The notes under the pieces: generated by a model | What the model saw: only the letters and a program-made list of their open reading frames with translations | Database searches by the model: none | What the model was told of the DNA's origin: nothing | Made by a program: the position numbers and the translations under genes | Assembly: GCF_000496755.2 (NCBI RefSeq) | Contig: NZ_AYKS02000058.1 | Span: forward strand, 12,907 to 76,906 | Reading direction: 5' to 3' | Origin: Serratia sp. DD3 | GTDB taxonomy: Bacteria > Pseudomonadota > Gammaproteobacteria > Enterobacterales > Enterobacteriaceae | Length of the DNA: 64,000 nt | Part shown: positions 40,447 to 50,964 of the stretch, one piece after another | Position numbering within the stretch: the stretch's first letter is position 1 | Layout of the letters: each line of letters opens with the position of its first letter

Positions 40447-41034
40447 GCCACTCACCAACACCCAGAGCGAACAGGAGAAGTAGAGAGTCGCGTTACTGTA
40501 TGGAGGAAGCCCCTGAAATAGGGTGGCGATGCTAACTAAGCCTGCTGGCGAAAAGAACGAGACATTAAAAATACCCAAAAAAAAACTGATCCCGATTAAA
40601 GGATCAGATGCCAAATTGGCCAACACCAGGGAAATCTTCTAAGAAAATTCCTAAACATTGTTGTAAATCACTGGTCACTTGTCAATCCGTTTTCCTCCCC
40701 AATCACGCAATAAGGTACTAAATGCCTATTTTTTATCCATTAGTAATCAACCACAACGTCCGTCACTTCATCCCCACTTAACCTTAGAAACATTGCTGAG
40801 GCTGGTTACTTCGCTGGCAGGGGTACCGTCATCGGCTCACAAGGGTGGCAGCACGACCAGTAAATACTGAACACCACTGAAGAAAGAGGCGTCATCAAAA
40901 TCAAACGGGGCCTTATGGTGACCCGCCTTGAGCGCTGAACCAATAACAAAGTCACCGAACTCGTCTGAACGACAGGCCCCTTTTTGCCTGAACTTTCGTT
41001 ATACTGAGCGCATCAAATTTTTTCGGGATTTTTT
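40447..41034. other. gene-free stretch before fieF
   Basis: No convincing intact gene. One open stretch ends at a TAA at 40861-40863 with AGYFAGRGTVIGSQGWQHDQ, which reads like a genuine protein C-terminus but has no start; it may be a relic. A palindrome-like CAGGC...GCCTG lies near 40970-40990. TATACT near 40998 could be the -10 box of fieF. The cpxP gene that precedes fieF in E. coli is not seen. Confidence 0.35.
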
Positions 41035-41937
41035 ATGGAAAAGCAATATGCGCGTCTGGTGCAGTCTGCTGCTTTAGCTGCTACCACGGTTGCATCTGTT
41101 TTGCTGTTAATAAAAATATTGGCCTGGTATCTCACTGGCTCGGTGAGCTTGCTGGCGGCCTTGGTAGACTCATTGGTTGACATCGCCGCTTCAGTGACCA
41201 ACCTACTGGTGGTGCGTTATTCCCTGCAACCGGCGGATGCCAAACATGCTTTCGGTCATGGTAAAGCGGAGTCGCTGGCGGCGCTGGCGCAAAGCATGTT
41301 CATCTCTGGTTCTGCCCTGTTTCTGTTTCTTACCGGTTTTCAGCATCTGTATGCCCCACAACCGCTTAATTCTCCGGGCATCGGTGTGATTGTTACGGTA
41401 ATTGCCCTGGTGAGCACCCTGGTTCTGGTGTCTTATCAACGTTGGGTGGTGAGAAAAACCCGTAGCCAGGCGATACGTGCCGATATGTTGCACTATCAGT
41501 CAGATGTTTTGATGAACAGTGCCATTCTGGTGGCTCTGGGGCTCAGTTGGTACGGGTTCCACCGGGCAGATGCTCTGTTTGCTCTAGGCATTGGGGTTTA
41601 TATTCTTTATAGCGCGCTACGTATGGCCTATGAGGCAGTGCAATCGTTGCTGGACCGCGCCTTGCCAGAGGATGAGCACCAGGCAATTATTGATGTAGTC
41701 TCTTCCCGCCCTGGCGTCACGGGTGCGCACGACCTGCGGACTCGGCAATCTGGACCCACACGCTTTATTCAATTACATCTGGAAATGGACGATGACTTGC
41801 CGTTGGTACAGGCACACAACATTGTCGAAGAGATTGAGCAGGCGCTATTGCAGCGTTTCCCGGGGGCGGATGTGATTATCCACATGGATCCTTGGTCTGT
41901 CGTACCACCAGGCCAACAAGGCAAGTGGGAACTATAA
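41035..41937 (+). CDS. fieF: ferrous-iron/zinc efflux pump FieF (CDF family)
   Basis: A 300-residue cation diffusion facilitator that exports Fe(II)/Zn(II)/Cd(II) as a homodimer. Six membrane helices carry the metal-site motifs DSLVDIAAS (helix 2) and HYQSDVLMN (helix 5), and the [12 protein letters not shown] loop follows helix 2. The cytoplasmic C-terminal domain ([20 protein letters not shown]) is intact. Position next to pfkA is as in E. coli. Confidence 0.95.
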   Translation: MEKQYARLVQSAALAATTVASVLLLIKILAWYLTGSVSLLAALVDSLVDIAASVTNLLVVRYSLQPADAKHAFGHGKAESLAALAQSMFISGSALFLFLTGFQHLYAPQPLNSPGIGVIVTVIALVSTLVLVSYQRWVVRKTRSQAIRADMLHYQSDVLMNSAILVALGLSWYGFHRADALFALGIGVYILYSALRMAYEAVQSLLDRALPEDEHQAIIDVVSSRPGVTGAHDLRTRQSGPTRFIQLHLEMDDDLPLVQAHNIVEEIEQALLQRFPGADVIIHMDPWSVVPPGQQGKWEL

Positions 41938-42212
41938 TCAAGCTATCTGAGTCTTACCTAATGCTCTACTGGGCTATTAGCTTTATCTATTAGTCAAGCT
42001 GTTGTGAATTGCGTAATATTGATCTATCCCAGGCTATCACATAAGACTCTTACCTTGATATTGTGTGACCTGAATCAATTCAGCTAGGTGTTTTTGCTAT
42101 AAAATCGAGCAATAAAAGCCGTAAACCGGGTTTTTTCGTCAGTGACGAGTACCAGGGTAGCTGGCGAAGACAGAATCCTTAAAAAATTGCATTAATCAGT
42201 TCAGAGGTAGTC

Positions 42213-43175
42213 ATGATCAAAAAAATCGGTGTACTGACAAGTGGTGGCGATGCCCCAGGTATGAATGCGGCCATCCGTGGCGTGGTGCGTGCTGCGTTGT
42301 CAGAAGGTCTGGAAGTATTCGGTATTTACGATGGCTACCTTGGTTTGTACGAAGACCGTATGGAACAACTAGACCGCTTTAGCGTGTCCGACATGATTAA
42401 CCGTGGCGGTACTTTTCTAGGTTCTGCACGTTTCCCGGAATTCAGAGATGAAAACGTACGTGCCAAGGCGATCGAAAACCTGAGAAAGCACGGTATTGAT
42501 GCCTTGGTGGTTATTGGTGGTGACGGTTCCTATATGGGGGCAAAACGCCTGACAGAAGAGGGGTTCCCTTGTATTGGCCTGCCAGGAACTATCGATAATG
42601 ACGTGGCTGGGACTGACTACACCATTGGTTACTTCACCGCATTGGAAACCGTGGTAGAAGCGATTGACCGCCTGCGGGATACCTCTTCATCCCACCAGCG
42701 TATTTCCATTGTGGAAGTGATGGGTCGTTACTGTGGCGATCTGACCCTGGCTGCAGCGATTGCGGGCGGCTGTGAGTTTATCGTGTTGCCAGAAACCGAA
42801 TTCAACCGTGATGATTTGGTTGATGAAATTCAAGCCGGTATCGACAAAGGTAAGAAACACGCCATTGTGGCGATCACTGAACACGTCTGTGATATTGATG
42901 AGCTGGCGCGTCATATCGAGGAGAAAACCCAGCGTGAAACCCGAGCCACGGTGCTGGGCCATATTCAACGAGGTGGTTCACCGGTCGCTTATGACCGTAT
43001 CCTGGCTTCCCGCATGGGGGCGTATGCCATCGATTTACTGGTACAAGGCTATGGTGGTCGCTGTGTCGGTATCCAGAATGAGAAAATGGTACACCATGAT
43101 ATCGTGGATGCGATCGAAAACATGAAACGTCCATTCAAAGGCGATTGGCTGGAAACGGCAAAGAAACTTTATTGA
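42213..43175 (+). CDS. pfkA: 6-phosphofructokinase I
   Basis: Allosteric glycolytic kinase converting fructose 6-phosphate to the 1,6-bisphosphate. The 320-residue length equals E. coli PfkA. Key motifs: [19 protein letters not shown] site GGDGSYMGA, catalytic [13 protein letters not shown], and effector/substrate site [11 protein letters not shown] Shine-Dalgarno-like AGAGGTAG precedes ATG. An ATTGTGTGACC... stretch and TATAAA near 42099 in the 275-bp upstream gap may be promoter elements. Confidence 0.97.
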   Translation: MIKKIGVLTSGGDAPGMNAAIRGVVRAALSEGLEVFGIYDGYLGLYEDRMEQLDRFSVSDMINRGGTFLGSARFPEFRDENVRAKAIENLRKHGIDALVVIGGDGSYMGAKRLTEEGFPCIGLPGTIDNDVAGTDYTIGYFTALETVVEAIDRLRDTSSSHQRISIVEVMGRYCGDLTLAAAIAGGCEFIVLPETEFNRDDLVDEIQAGIDKGKKHAIVAITEHVCDIDELARHIEEKTQRETRATVLGHIQRGGSPVAYDRILASRMGAYAIDLLVQGYGGRCVGIQNEKMVHHDIVDAIENMKRPFKGDWLETAKKLY

Positions 43176-43200
43176 TCCCTCCTCAAGCGAATTGCTGTCA

Positions 43201-43230
43201 AAAAGCCCCAGTTTGGGGCTTTTTTCTTTT
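43201..43230 (+). terminator. pfkA intrinsic terminator
   Basis: AAAAGCCCC / GGGGCTTTT stem with an AGTTT-type loop followed by TTTTTTCTTTT, 25 bp after the pfkA stop. Confidence 0.85.
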
Positions 43231-43255
43231 CAAGTTACTTCAGGCATGACGAATA

Positions 43256-43384
43256 TATACCCAAGTTCACTCAAGTTGCAGGTAGGCGGCAATCGAATGA
43301 ATCCCTAGGAGCATAGCCAACTATGTGACTAGGGTGAGTGAGAGCAGCCAACAACCCTGCAGTTTGAATGGCGACGGGTATATA
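43256..43384. repeat. ERIC element
   Basis: About 128 bp bounded by TATAC...GGGTATA, with the ERIC core: GCAGGTAGGCGGCAA, GAATCCCTAGGAGC, GTGACTAGGGTGAG and GCAGCCAAC. These match the known ERIC consensus region used for ERIC1R/ERIC2 primers. It is an imperfect palindrome, non-coding, between pfkA and sbp. Confidence 0.9.
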
Positions 43385-43490
43385 CCGCCCCATCTCCGGC
43401 AGCAGACCCCCTTCCTGATTGATATATTCCAGAATGGTCTAGTAGGACGTTTTTTATTCTTTAATGGTAAGAATGTTTTCTGGCAGGCTC

Positions 43491-43537
43491 TATACCCAGG
43501 GCAATTCAAGTTACCGCTTGAATGGCGAAGAAGGTAT
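43491..43537. repeat. internally deleted ERIC derivative
   Basis: TATACCCAGGGCAATTCAAG ... CTTGAATGGCGAAGAAGGTA: 47 bp holding only the two terminal arms of an ERIC-like element, fused by loss of the core. It forms a good hairpin and lies 107 bp after the full ERIC copy. Confidence 0.55.
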
Positions 43538-43635
43538 ATCCAGATTGAATCAGGTAGTAGGAACCGATTTATCCCATGATTTGGCATGACGGTTTACCTG
43601 CTGAGGTGAGTCATTTTCTTGCGGAGAAATGAGCA

Positions 43636-44619
43636 ATGCATAAGTGGGGGCTGATTATATTGCTATTGGCATCGGGTGCCATGGCTAAAGATATTCAACT
43701 ACTGAATATTTCATATGATCCAACACGTGAGTTCTATCAGGAATATAACGCTGCATTTGCTCAATATTGGCAGCAGAAAACAGGAGACAAAGTCAAGGTA
43801 CGCCAATCACACGGGGGGTCAGGCAAGCAGGCTACCTCGGTGATCAATGGTATTGACGCGGATGTGGTCACCCTGGCGTTGGCTTATGATGTGGATGCCA
43901 TTGCTGAACGCGGTCATATTGATAAGGCGTGGATCAAACGGCTGCCAGATAACTCGGCCCCCTATACTTCGACCATTGTCTTCCTGGTCCGTAAGGGCAA
44001 CCCAAAACAGATCCAGGATTGGGGGGATCTGGTTAAGCCTGGGGTGGCGATTATTACCCCGAACCCTAAAACCTCCGGGGGTGCTCGTTGGAATTATCTG
44101 GCGGCTTGGGGCTATGCCCTGCACCATAATCACGGGGATACCGCCAAGGCGCAGGAGTTCGTGAAACAACTGTACCGCAATGTGGAAGTCTTGGATGCCG
44201 GCGCCCGTGGAGCCACCAATACCTTTGTTGAGCGCAATATGGGTGATGTGCTGATCGCTTGGGAAAATGAAGCCCTGATGGCAGCCAAACAGTTGGGTAA
44301 AGACAAGTTTGAAGTGATTACCCCCAGCGAATCGATTCTGGCAGAGCCTACGGTATCGGTGGTGGATCGGGTGGTGGATAAACGTGGCTCGCGTGATTTG
44401 GCCACGGCTTACCTGACCTACCTCTATTCAACGCAAGGGCAGACCATTGCGGCAAAAAATTACTATCGCCCGCGAAATACTGAGGTAGCTGAAAAATTCA
44501 CGCAGCAGTTTCCGACGCTGAAATTGTTCACCATAGATGACACGTTTGGCGGTTGGGCAGAGGCGCAGAAAGTACACTTTGCCACAGGTGGCATATTTGA
44601 TGAAATCAGCAAACGCTGA
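43636..44619 (+). CDS. sbp: periplasmic sulfate-binding protein
   Basis: A 327-residue solute-binding protein delivering sulfate to the CysTWA importer. The signal peptide ([17 protein letters not shown]) is followed by [16 protein letters not shown]. Sulfate-site segments [10 protein letters not shown] and [20 protein letters not shown] and the C-terminal YRPRN motif are typical. Located as in E. coli; the cdh gene that follows sbp there is absent. Confidence 0.95.
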   Translation: MHKWGLIILLLASGAMAKDIQLLNISYDPTREFYQEYNAAFAQYWQQKTGDKVKVRQSHGGSGKQATSVINGIDADVVTLALAYDVDAIAERGHIDKAWIKRLPDNSAPYTSTIVFLVRKGNPKQIQDWGDLVKPGVAIITPNPKTSGGARWNYLAAWGYALHHNHGDTAKAQEFVKQLYRNVEVLDAGARGATNTFVERNMGDVLIAWENEALMAAKQLGKDKFEVITPSESILAEPTVSVVDRVVDKRGSRDLATAYLTYLYSTQGQTIAAKNYYRPRNTEVAEKFTQQFPTLKLFTIDDTFGGWAEAQKVHFATGGIFDEISKR

Positions 44620-44633
44620 GGGTGGGTTTCCGC

Positions 44634-44659
44634 AATAACCCCGGCAAACCGGGGTTATT
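44634..44659. terminator. bidirectional terminator between sbp and tpiA
   Basis: Perfect 11-bp inverted repeat AATAACCCCGG / CCGGGGTTATT with loop CAAA between convergent genes. Confidence 0.85.
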
Positions 44660-44673
44660 CAGACTGAAGGAAA

Positions 44674-45441
44674 TCAGGCTTTTTTCGCTGCGGCAGCGGC
44701 TTTAACGATCACGGCGAAAGCGTCTGCTTTCAGTGATGCACCACCCACCAGCGCGCCGTCGATGTCTGGTTGACCAAATAACTCTGCGGCATTTTTATCA
44801 TTGACCGAACCGCCGTACTGAATGATCACTTCAGCAGCCACCGCCGCATCTTGCTTGGCGATGTGGTCACGGATAAATTTATGTACTGCCTGAGCTTGCG
44901 CAGGCGTTGCAGATTTGCCGGTGCCGATCGCCCACACAGGTTCATAAGCGATAACAGTGCCTTTAAACGCTTCTGCACCTTGGGTTTTTAACACCGCATC
45001 GATTTGGCGAGCACACACTTCTTCGGTTTTACCCGCTTCGTTCTCGGCTTCGGTTTCACCGATACACAGCACTGGGATCAAACCCGCTGCTTTGAGCACG
45101 GCAAATTTCTCAGCGATCTGCGCATCTGTTTCTTTGTGATAAGTACGACGCTCTGAGTGACCGATGATGATGTATTGTGCACCAACATCCTTCAACATGT
45201 TGGCAGAAACTTCGCCAGTGAACGCGCCGGAGAGGTTGATATCAACGTTTTGTGCACCTAAAGCGATACGGCTACCGCCCAGCGCGTGCTTGGCCAGATC
45301 CAGATACATCACTGGTGGCGCAATAGCGACATCACAACCCTCAACACTGCTCAATTCTTTACGCAGGGCGGCGATCAGTTCGTTAACCATATGAACGCTG
45401 CCGTTAAGCTTCCAGTTACCCATAACTAATGGATGACGCAT
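44674..45441 (-). CDS. tpiA: triosephosphate isomerase
   Basis: Cytoplasmic (beta-alpha)8 enzyme interconverting DHAP and glyceraldehyde 3-phosphate. The 255-residue protein has Lys in MGNWKLNGS, His in IIGHSERR, catalytic Glu in [16 protein letters not shown] and phosphate loop [13 protein letters not shown] precedes the start. Converges with sbp. Confidence 0.97.
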   Translation of the reverse strand: MRHPLVMGNWKLNGSVHMVNELIAALRKELSSVEGCDVAIAPPVMYLDLAKHALGGSRIALGAQNVDINLSGAFTGEVSANMLKDVGAQYIIIGHSERRTYHKETDAQIAEKFAVLKAAGLIPVLCIGETEAENEAGKTEEVCARQIDAVLKTQGAEAFKGTVIAYEPVWAIGTGKSATPAQAQAVHKFIRDHIAKQDAAVAAEVIIQYGGSVNDKNAAELFGQPDIDGALVGGASLKADAFAVIVKAAAAAKKA

Positions 45442-45584
45442 GTGTATTTCTCCAAGAAGGGGACGCTAAAGTCTAAAAACAACTGCCGGGCAGGCAGTTT
45501 ACCTGTGCAGCAGTATATACTTGTCGTCATAGAAATGGCATGAGGCTAGTCAACACCTTTGCAATTTCCATGACGACGAATGCA

Positions 45585-46181
45585 TTAATGGGGTACATCG
45601 GCCTCAGATAACCTCAGCTTAATCGGTTCAACAGCGAAAGTAATCCCTTTATCGCCATCATCAGCGACCACGTAGCGAATTGCCCCAACCTGTTGCTGAT
45701 AAAAGTACGACCCTTTACCCTTTTCCAGCAAGTTGTTCACTTTGACGATGCTTTCCCCCACTGTCAGCGCGGTTTCAAACTGGCGCATCAGCGCTGCCAT
45801 GTAGTTAATGGCAATGGCCCGAGCAGCTTTTTCTTCATTGCCTTGTAATAGCAAATGAGTGATTTGCATGGTCTTGATTTTACCAGTGCCCTTTTCCAGC
45901 GCCGTAGAGGCGTAGAGGTTTTCATTAATCTTACTGGCGGCACGGGTGAGTAAAGGGGAATCCTTTTTGGAGGCAATAACCCGAAATTCACTGAGGGGCA
46001 GCTTTGGGTTGTCACGGTTGTATTTTTCGCGGAACCGAACCACCGTCACATCAAAGGTTGGCGCCCCTGCCTGCAGATAGGGGGCGCTCTGCGGTTCCGA
46101 GGGCGCGGCATTTTGCGGTGCCCCCCAAGCATGGCTGATCCCCAAGAACAGGCAAATAATGATGATGAACTTTTTCAGCAT
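45585..46181 (-). CDS. yiiQ: DUF1454 family periplasmic protein YiiQ
   Basis: A 198-residue protein with a signal peptide (MLKKFIIIICLFLGISHAWG). The conserved body (APYLQAGAPTFD-type start, SKINENLYASTALEKGTGKI, AIRYVVADDGDKGITFAVEP) matches E. coli YiiQ well, by recall. Function is unknown. ATG 46181 was chosen because the signal peptide begins there; a GTG 30 bp upstream gives a longer frame without support. It lies in the same place as in E. coli, divergent from yiiR. Confidence 0.85.
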   Translation of the reverse strand: MLKKFIIIICLFLGISHAWGAPQNAAPSEPQSAPYLQAGAPTFDVTVVRFREKYNRDNPKLPLSEFRVIASKKDSPLLTRAASKINENLYASTALEKGTGKIKTMQITHLLLQGNEEKAARAIAINYMAALMRQFETALTVGESIVKVNNLLEKGKGSYFYQQQVGAIRYVVADDGDKGITFAVEPIKLRLSEADVPH

Positions 46182-46360
46182 GGTGTGTCGCACTAATGAC
46201 CAAGGTGACACTGATTAAAACCATATATCCATCGTCTTTCAAGCGGCAAGATGAATGTTTGCGGATGGAAAATCACCACTCGGGTTGCTGTTCTGCAGGG
46301 GGGAATTGCCTATGCTACACTGCGCGGCAGACTATCGGCAGCTCAAGAGAGCATGATTCA

Positions 46361-46780
46361 ATGACGTTACAACAGTGGTGTTTTTCATTTAATGGCCGTA
46401 TTGGGCGGCGAGATTTCTGGTTGTGGATGGGGGTTTGGCTGGTGTTGATGGCCGCCGCCTTCTCCCTGGCCAACTACCAAGTGGTGGCGATCCAAACCAT
46501 CGCTTTCTTTATCGTCGCACTGCTATGGCCGACGGCGGCGGTGCTGGTCAAACGCCTGCATGATCGCAATAAAAAGGGTTGGTGGGCCTTGTTGCTGGTG
46601 TTGGCCTGGCTGCTGGCGATGGGTAATTGGCAGATGCTGGCACCGATTTGGCAGTGGGGAGTGGGGCGTTTTATTCCGACACTGATTACGGTGATGATGT
46701 TGATCGACCTGGGGACCTTTGTGGGTACCGAAGGGGACAACCGGTTTGGCCCTGAGGCCGAACCGGTAAAATTCCGCTAG
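46361..46780 (+). CDS. yiiR: DUF805 inner-membrane protein YiiR
   Basis: A 139-residue membrane protein with the DUF805 start FSFNGRIGRRDFWLWMG, about four hydrophobic helices and the KRLHDRNKKGWWALL loop typical of the family. Function is unknown. ATG 46361 was chosen to match the family N-terminus; an upstream in-frame ATG at 46196 gives a 55-residue extension of no known similarity. Confidence 0.85.
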   Translation: MTLQQWCFSFNGRIGRRDFWLWMGVWLVLMAAAFSLANYQVVAIQTIAFFIVALLWPTAAVLVKRLHDRNKKGWWALLLVLAWLLAMGNWQMLAPIWQWGVGRFIPTLITVMMLIDLGTFVGTEGDNRFGPEAEPVKFR

Positions 46781-46904
46781 ACTCAAGCTCAATCAAACTG
46801 CAGGTAGGCGGCAAACGAGCGAATCCCGATGAGCTTACATAGGTAAGTGATTCGGGTGAACGAGAACAGCCAACACCGCTGCAGCTTCATTGACGATGGG
46901 TATA
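46778..46904. repeat. ERIC element
   Basis: About 127 bp containing GCAGGTAGGCGGCAA, GAATCCCGATGAGCTTACAT, AAGTGATTCGGGTGA, GCAGCCAAC and a right end GATGGGTATA. The left TATAC end is degraded. It starts inside the last codon of yiiR and ends 2 bp before the fpr stop, so it may influence both 3' ends. Confidence 0.88.
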
Positions 46905-46906
46905 AG

Positions 46907-47653
46907 TTACCAATAGTGCTCGCTGGTAATATGCCCAGGCTTGCGCCGTAGATGTTTGCGCATCTGGCGGTGATCTTTTAGCGTTTGCTGGGTATCTCTG
47001 ACCATTTGCGGGTTGCCACACAGCATCACATGGCTGGTTTCTGCATCAATGGTTAGGCCGACAGCCGCTTCTAACTGACCGTTTTCCAACAGTGCCGGGA
47101 TGCGCCCACACAGAGAACCGGCAACGTCTTCACGGCTGACCACGGTTTGAATGCGCAGTTTGCCATTATAGTGCTGCTGAAGTTGCTGCATTAACGGCAG
47201 GTAACTGAGATCACTGGCCCTGCGGGCCGCATGGATCAGTACCAGGTTATTAAACCGCTCCAAGTCCTTCCCTTCCCGCAGGATCGACAAATAAGGGCCA
47301 ATCGCGGTGCCGGTTGCCAGCATCCATAAGGTGTCACAGGTGGGGACTTCTTCCAGTACAAAGAACCCGGCGGCCTCTTGGGTCACCTGCACGTCATCCC
47401 CAGGGCGCAGTTGTTGCAGTTTCGGGCTCAGTTTCCCATCCGGCACCATGACCAGATAGAACTCCAAGTTGGGGTTGTCGGGCGCGTTGACATAAGAATA
47501 AGCACGCTGCACCCGTTCACCATCGACATCCAGCGCCAGTTTGGCAAATTGCCCCGCAGTGAAACTGTTGATTGGGGCATTGAGGGTGATGCTGAACAAT
47601 GTCTCCGTCCAGTGCTGAACCTCTATTACTTTGCCATTAACCCATTCAGCCAT
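46907..47653 (-). CDS. fpr: ferredoxin/flavodoxin-NADP+ reductase
   Basis: FAD enzyme of about 248 residues, reducing flavodoxin or ferredoxin with NADPH, important in oxidative stress and for radical enzymes. FAD motif RAYSYVNAPDNP, NADP site GTAIGPYLSIL and C-terminal EHYW are visible. ATG 47653 gives exactly the E. coli length and MAEWVNGK start; ATG 47662 would lie too close to AGGAG. Confidence 0.95.
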   Translation of the reverse strand: MAEWVNGKVIEVQHWTETLFSITLNAPINSFTAGQFAKLALDVDGERVQRAYSYVNAPDNPNLEFYLVMVPDGKLSPKLQQLRPGDDVQVTQEAAGFFVLEEVPTCDTLWMLATGTAIGPYLSILREGKDLERFNNLVLIHAARRASDLSYLPLMQQLQQHYNGKLRIQTVVSREDVAGSLCGRIPALLENGQLEAAVGLTIDAETSHVMLCGNPQMVRDTQQTLKDHRQMRKHLRRKPGHITSEHYW

Positions 47654-47746
47654 ATCTTTCATGCTCCTGTGGTTTGATTCACTTAAAGTCTATCTTATAA
47701 GACTGTGACGTACAGTGTAATTTATGCATGTGATGGTGAGGGGGAT

Positions 47747-47886
47747 AACGCTCAGCGGCCTTGAGCCCAAAGTGGCTTTGCCAGCCACTTCAGTTCAATT
47801 TAATTCAGGGCCATCGGCTGAGCGTTTAATGCTGATCGTTTCACGCTGAGCGTTCAATGCTGATCGTTTCATGCTGATCGTTTAAT
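47747..47886. repeat. inverted element with five 14-bp tandem repeats
   Basis: At 47817-47886 five contiguous 14-bp units follow one another: GCTGAGCGTTTAAT, GCTGATCGTTTCAC, GCTGAGCGTTCAAT, GCTGATCGTTTCAT, GCTGATCGTTTAAT. An inverted copy of the unit start, AACGCTCAGC, lies at 47747-47756, and AAGTGGCT / AGCCACTT (47769-47790) forms a hairpin between them. The array ends 2 bp before the glpX stop codon. Confidence 0.8.
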
Positions 47887-47888
47887 AA

Positions 47889-48899
47889 CTACAGCAAGAA
47901 GGGGTGCAGCGAGCTGTCTTTACGGTCTAGATAATGGGTGGAGCGGATGCGGCGGATAGTGCGCGATTTACCGCGAATCAGCAGGGTTTCAGTGGTGGCG
48001 ATATTCCCCTTGCGGCTAATACCGTCCAACAAGTCACCTTTGGTGATACCAGTGGCAGCAAAGATCACATTATCAGTGCGTGCCATATCATCCAACAGCA
48101 AGACTTTACCCGCTTCGATACCCATTTGCTGACAACGAGCCAGCTCCTGCTCGCCAATGCGGCGGTTTTCTTCGTTGTCGCCTTTTACCTGATGGCGCGC
48201 CAGCAAGCGGGCTTGCATATCGCCATCCAGTGCGCGGATCACGGCGGCAGAAATAACCCCTTCCGGTGCGCCGCCAATGCCGTACATCACATCCACTTCG
48301 CTTTCTGGCATACAGGTCAAGATGGAGGCTGCAACATCCCCATCAGGAATGGCGAACACTTTCACCCCAAGCTGTTGCATTTGCATGATCACCTCATCAT
48401 GGCGTGGTTTTGCCAAGGTAATGACGGTGAGCTCTGATAGCGGTTTACCAAGACGGTCGGCGATATTGTGCAGGTTGGTGGCTAAAGGCAGGTTGAGATC
48501 GATAACCCCCCGAGCTTGTGGGCCAACCACCAGTTTTTCCATATACATATCTGGGGCATGCAGGAAGGAGCCCCGATCACCCACCGCCAATACCGCTAAT
48601 GCGTTAGACTGCCCCATGGCGGTCATTCGGGTCCCTTCGATAGGATCAACAGCAATATCGACCCCGTCCCCCAATCCAGTACCGACCTTCTCGCCGATAT
48701 ACAGCATCGGCGCTTCATCAATTTCACCTTCGCCGATCACAATCTGGCCATCGATATCAACTCTGTTGAGCATAATACGCATGGCGTTCACCGCAGCACC
48801 GTCGGCGGCATTTTTATCGCCGCGCCCCAGCCATTTATAACCCGCTAGAGCGGCGGCTTCGGTAACGCGGGAAAATTCGATGGCTAATTCACGTTTCAT
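47889..48899 (-). CDS. glpX: class II fructose-1,6-bisphosphatase
   Basis: Gluconeogenic phosphatase of 336 residues. Metal-site and substrate motifs include IGEGEIDEAPML, VDPIEGTRMTAMG and GIGGAPEGVISAA. It follows glpK in the same direction with a 145-bp gap, the usual glpKX order of the glycerol regulon. Confidence 0.96.
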   Translation of the reverse strand: MKRELAIEFSRVTEAAALAGYKWLGRGDKNAADGAAVNAMRIMLNRVDIDGQIVIGEGEIDEAPMLYIGEKVGTGLGDGVDIAVDPIEGTRMTAMGQSNALAVLAVGDRGSFLHAPDMYMEKLVVGPQARGVIDLNLPLATNLHNIADRLGKPLSELTVITLAKPRHDEVIMQMQQLGVKVFAIPDGDVAASILTCMPESEVDVMYGIGGAPEGVISAAVIRALDGDMQARLLARHQVKGDNEENRRIGEQELARCQQMGIEAGKVLLLDDMARTDNVIFAATGITKGDLLDGISRKGNIATTETLLIRGKSRTIRRIRSTHYLDRKDSSLHPFLL

Positions 48900-49044
48900 G
48901 GCAAACCCGTTACTGGATAAAAGGAAGGAAAATTTCGGCGAAGTTTATCACAGAGCAACGCTAGCAGGGGGAGACAAATGTAACGATGGCCATTCAAGCG
49001 GTTAGCGTGACCACTTGAATGACCATCAACATAACACCGATTAA

Positions 49045-50553
49045 TCAGTCGTGATCTTCCCAGGCTTGTGCACGGGCAACGGCTTTTTGCCAACCGCGAT
49101 AAAGTAAGTTACGCGCGCTGGTTTCAATCCCAGGGTGGAATCGTTTCTCAATAGCCGCTTTGCCTTTTACTTCATCCAGGTCATTCCAGTAGCCAACGGC
49201 TAGCCCCGCCAGATACGCCGCCCCCAATGCGGTAACTTCACGCACTTCAGGGCGTTCAACGCAGGTTCCCAGAATGTCCGCCTGGAACTGCATCAGGAAA
49301 TTATTGGCAACCGCCCCGCCATCCACGCGTAAGGCTTTTAGACTGGTATTAGCATCGGCCTGCATGGCATCAAGCACATCACGGGTCTGGTAAGCGATAG
49401 ACTCCAGGGTGGCGCGGATAATGTGGTTACTGTTCACCCCACGGGTCAGGCCGAAAATAGCGCCACGTGCATAAGGGTCCCAATAAGGGGCACCCAGCCC
49501 GGTAAAGGCGGGGACCACATAAACACCGTTGCTGTCGGGTACCTTGGTGGCGAAGTATTCTGAATCGGCAGCATCGCTGATTAATTTCATTTCATCACGC
49601 AACCATTGAATAGAGGCACCGCCAACAAAAACGGCCCCTTCCAGTGCGTAGTTCACCTCCCCCCGTGGGCCACAGGCGATGGTGGTCAGCAGGCTATGTT
49701 GGGATTGCACCGCCTTGTCACCGGTATGCATCAGCAGGAAACAGCCAGTCCCATAGGTGTTTTTCGCCATCCCCGCGTGGACGCAGAGTTGACCATAGAG
49801 CGCTGCTTGTTGGTCGCCAGCAATACCGGCAATCGGGATACGCGTTCCCCCCTTCCCCCCAATATTGGTCTGGCCAAAGATTTCAGAAGAGGAACGCACT
49901 TTTGGCAGCATGGCTCGCGGAATACCCAGCACTTTAAGCATATGGTCATCCCAGTCCAGCGTATGGATATTGAATAGCATGGTGCGAGAGGCGTTAGTGT
50001 AGTCGGTAACATGCACCTGCCCTTGGGTCATCTTCCATACCAGCCAGGTATCAACGGTGCCGAACAGCAACTCACCGCGCTTGGCACGTTCGCGGGCACC
50101 TTCCACATGGTCGAGGATCCATTTGACCTTGGTCCCAGAAAAGTAAGGGTCAATCACCAAGCCGGTATTCTGGCGAATGTACGCTTCCAGACCGCCCTGT
50201 TTGAGTTTTTCGCAGATCTCGGCAGTACGGCGGCACTGCCAGACAATGGCATTATAAATTGGCTTACCGGTCTCTTTTTCCCACACGATAGTGGTTTCGC
50301 GCTGGTTGGTGAGACCAATAGCGGCGATTTGATCAGAGCTGATATCGGCTTTGGCCAGTACTTCAACCAGCGTTGAGCTTTGAGATGACCAGATTTCCAT
50401 TGGGTCATGTTCCACCCAGCCGGCCTTGGGGTAGATTTGTGTGAATTCACGCTGTGAGACCGCGACAATATTCGCATCGTGATCAAGCACCACGGCACGT
50501 GAGCTGGTGGTACCCTGATCGAGAGCAACAATATATTTTTTTTCAGTTGTCAT
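49045..50553 (-). CDS. glpK: glycerol kinase
   Basis: Makes sn-glycerol 3-phosphate and traps glycerol. The 502-residue FGGY-family protein has [29 protein letters not shown], the substrate loop and [13 protein letters not shown], ending LAGLAVGYW and EDHD. Full length. The glpF facilitator gene that precedes glpK in E. coli is not present on the upstream side here. Confidence 0.97.
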   Translation of the reverse strand: MTTEKKYIVALDQGTTSSRAVVLDHDANIVAVSQREFTQIYPKAGWVEHDPMEIWSSQSSTLVEVLAKADISSDQIAAIGLTNQRETTIVWEKETGKPIYNAIVWQCRRTAEICEKLKQGGLEAYIRQNTGLVIDPYFSGTKVKWILDHVEGARERAKRGELLFGTVDTWLVWKMTQGQVHVTDYTNASRTMLFNIHTLDWDDHMLKVLGIPRAMLPKVRSSSEIFGQTNIGGKGGTRIPIAGIAGDQQAALYGQLCVHAGMAKNTYGTGCFLLMHTGDKAVQSQHSLLTTIACGPRGEVNYALEGAVFVGGASIQWLRDEMKLISDAADSEYFATKVPDSNGVYVVPAFTGLGAPYWDPYARGAIFGLTRGVNSNHIIRATLESIAYQTRDVLDAMQADANTSLKALRVDGGAVANNFLMQFQADILGTCVERPEVREVTALGAAYLAGLAVGYWNDLDEVKGKAAIEKRFHPGIETSARNLLYRGWQKAVARAQAWEDHD

Positions 50554-50808
50554 AAATTCATCCTGCGGTCATTAACCGTTAGCGTATCCATTACGGCTTG
50601 GTTTTGTCCTGACTGGTCTGCCTAAAAACTGTGGCTATAGACAGTAAGGGGCCAGCTACTTACAATTGATTTTATTGAAACAAGCGTGTTCTCGGGACCC
50701 ACGCCTGCTCTATAGCCAAATTCACTCAAACTGATGGTTTTATTGCCACTTGAGTGGTGACAGCGATTATTGTGGCAGTCTCGTCGCGCAAGTATCTACC
50801 ACTGAAGT

Positions 50809-50827
50809 GATAATGATACTTATTATA
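50809..50827. promoter_or_regulatory. Fur-box-like site overlapping a -10 element
   Basis: GATAATGATACTTATTATA matches the 19-bp Fur consensus GATAATGATAATCATTATC at 16 positions. It overlaps TATAAT at 50824-50829, which could be the -10 box of a rightward promoter toward zapB. The flanking 50554-50964 gap holds no gene. Confidence 0.4.
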
Positions 50828-50837
50828 ATCGAGTTTT

Positions 50838-50930
50838 TTCAAGCTGCAGGTGGGCAGTAACGGTGTCAATTTAAGTAAATCCGAGCAAGTGGAGCCGATT
50901 TTCCTGTAGCTTGATGGACGACAGGTATAG
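50838..50930. repeat. degenerate ERIC-like element
   Basis: TTCAAGCTGCAGGTGGGCAG at the left and TGTAGCTTGATGGACGACAG followed by GTATAG at the right resemble ERIC arms, but the conserved core is eroded. It lies between the Fur-like site and zapB. Confidence 0.45.
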
Positions 50931-50964
50931 ATCTATGCCTTGCTATATATGAGAGGACTGAAGA

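Noticed and set aside
40393..40626. 77-codon minus-strand frame after the NCS1 permease
   Set aside because: Slightly hydrophobic, but no start site, and it overlaps a terminator; no recognised family.
47817..47886. CRISPR-like array
   Set aside because: The 14-bp units are contiguous without unique spacers; no cas genes are present.
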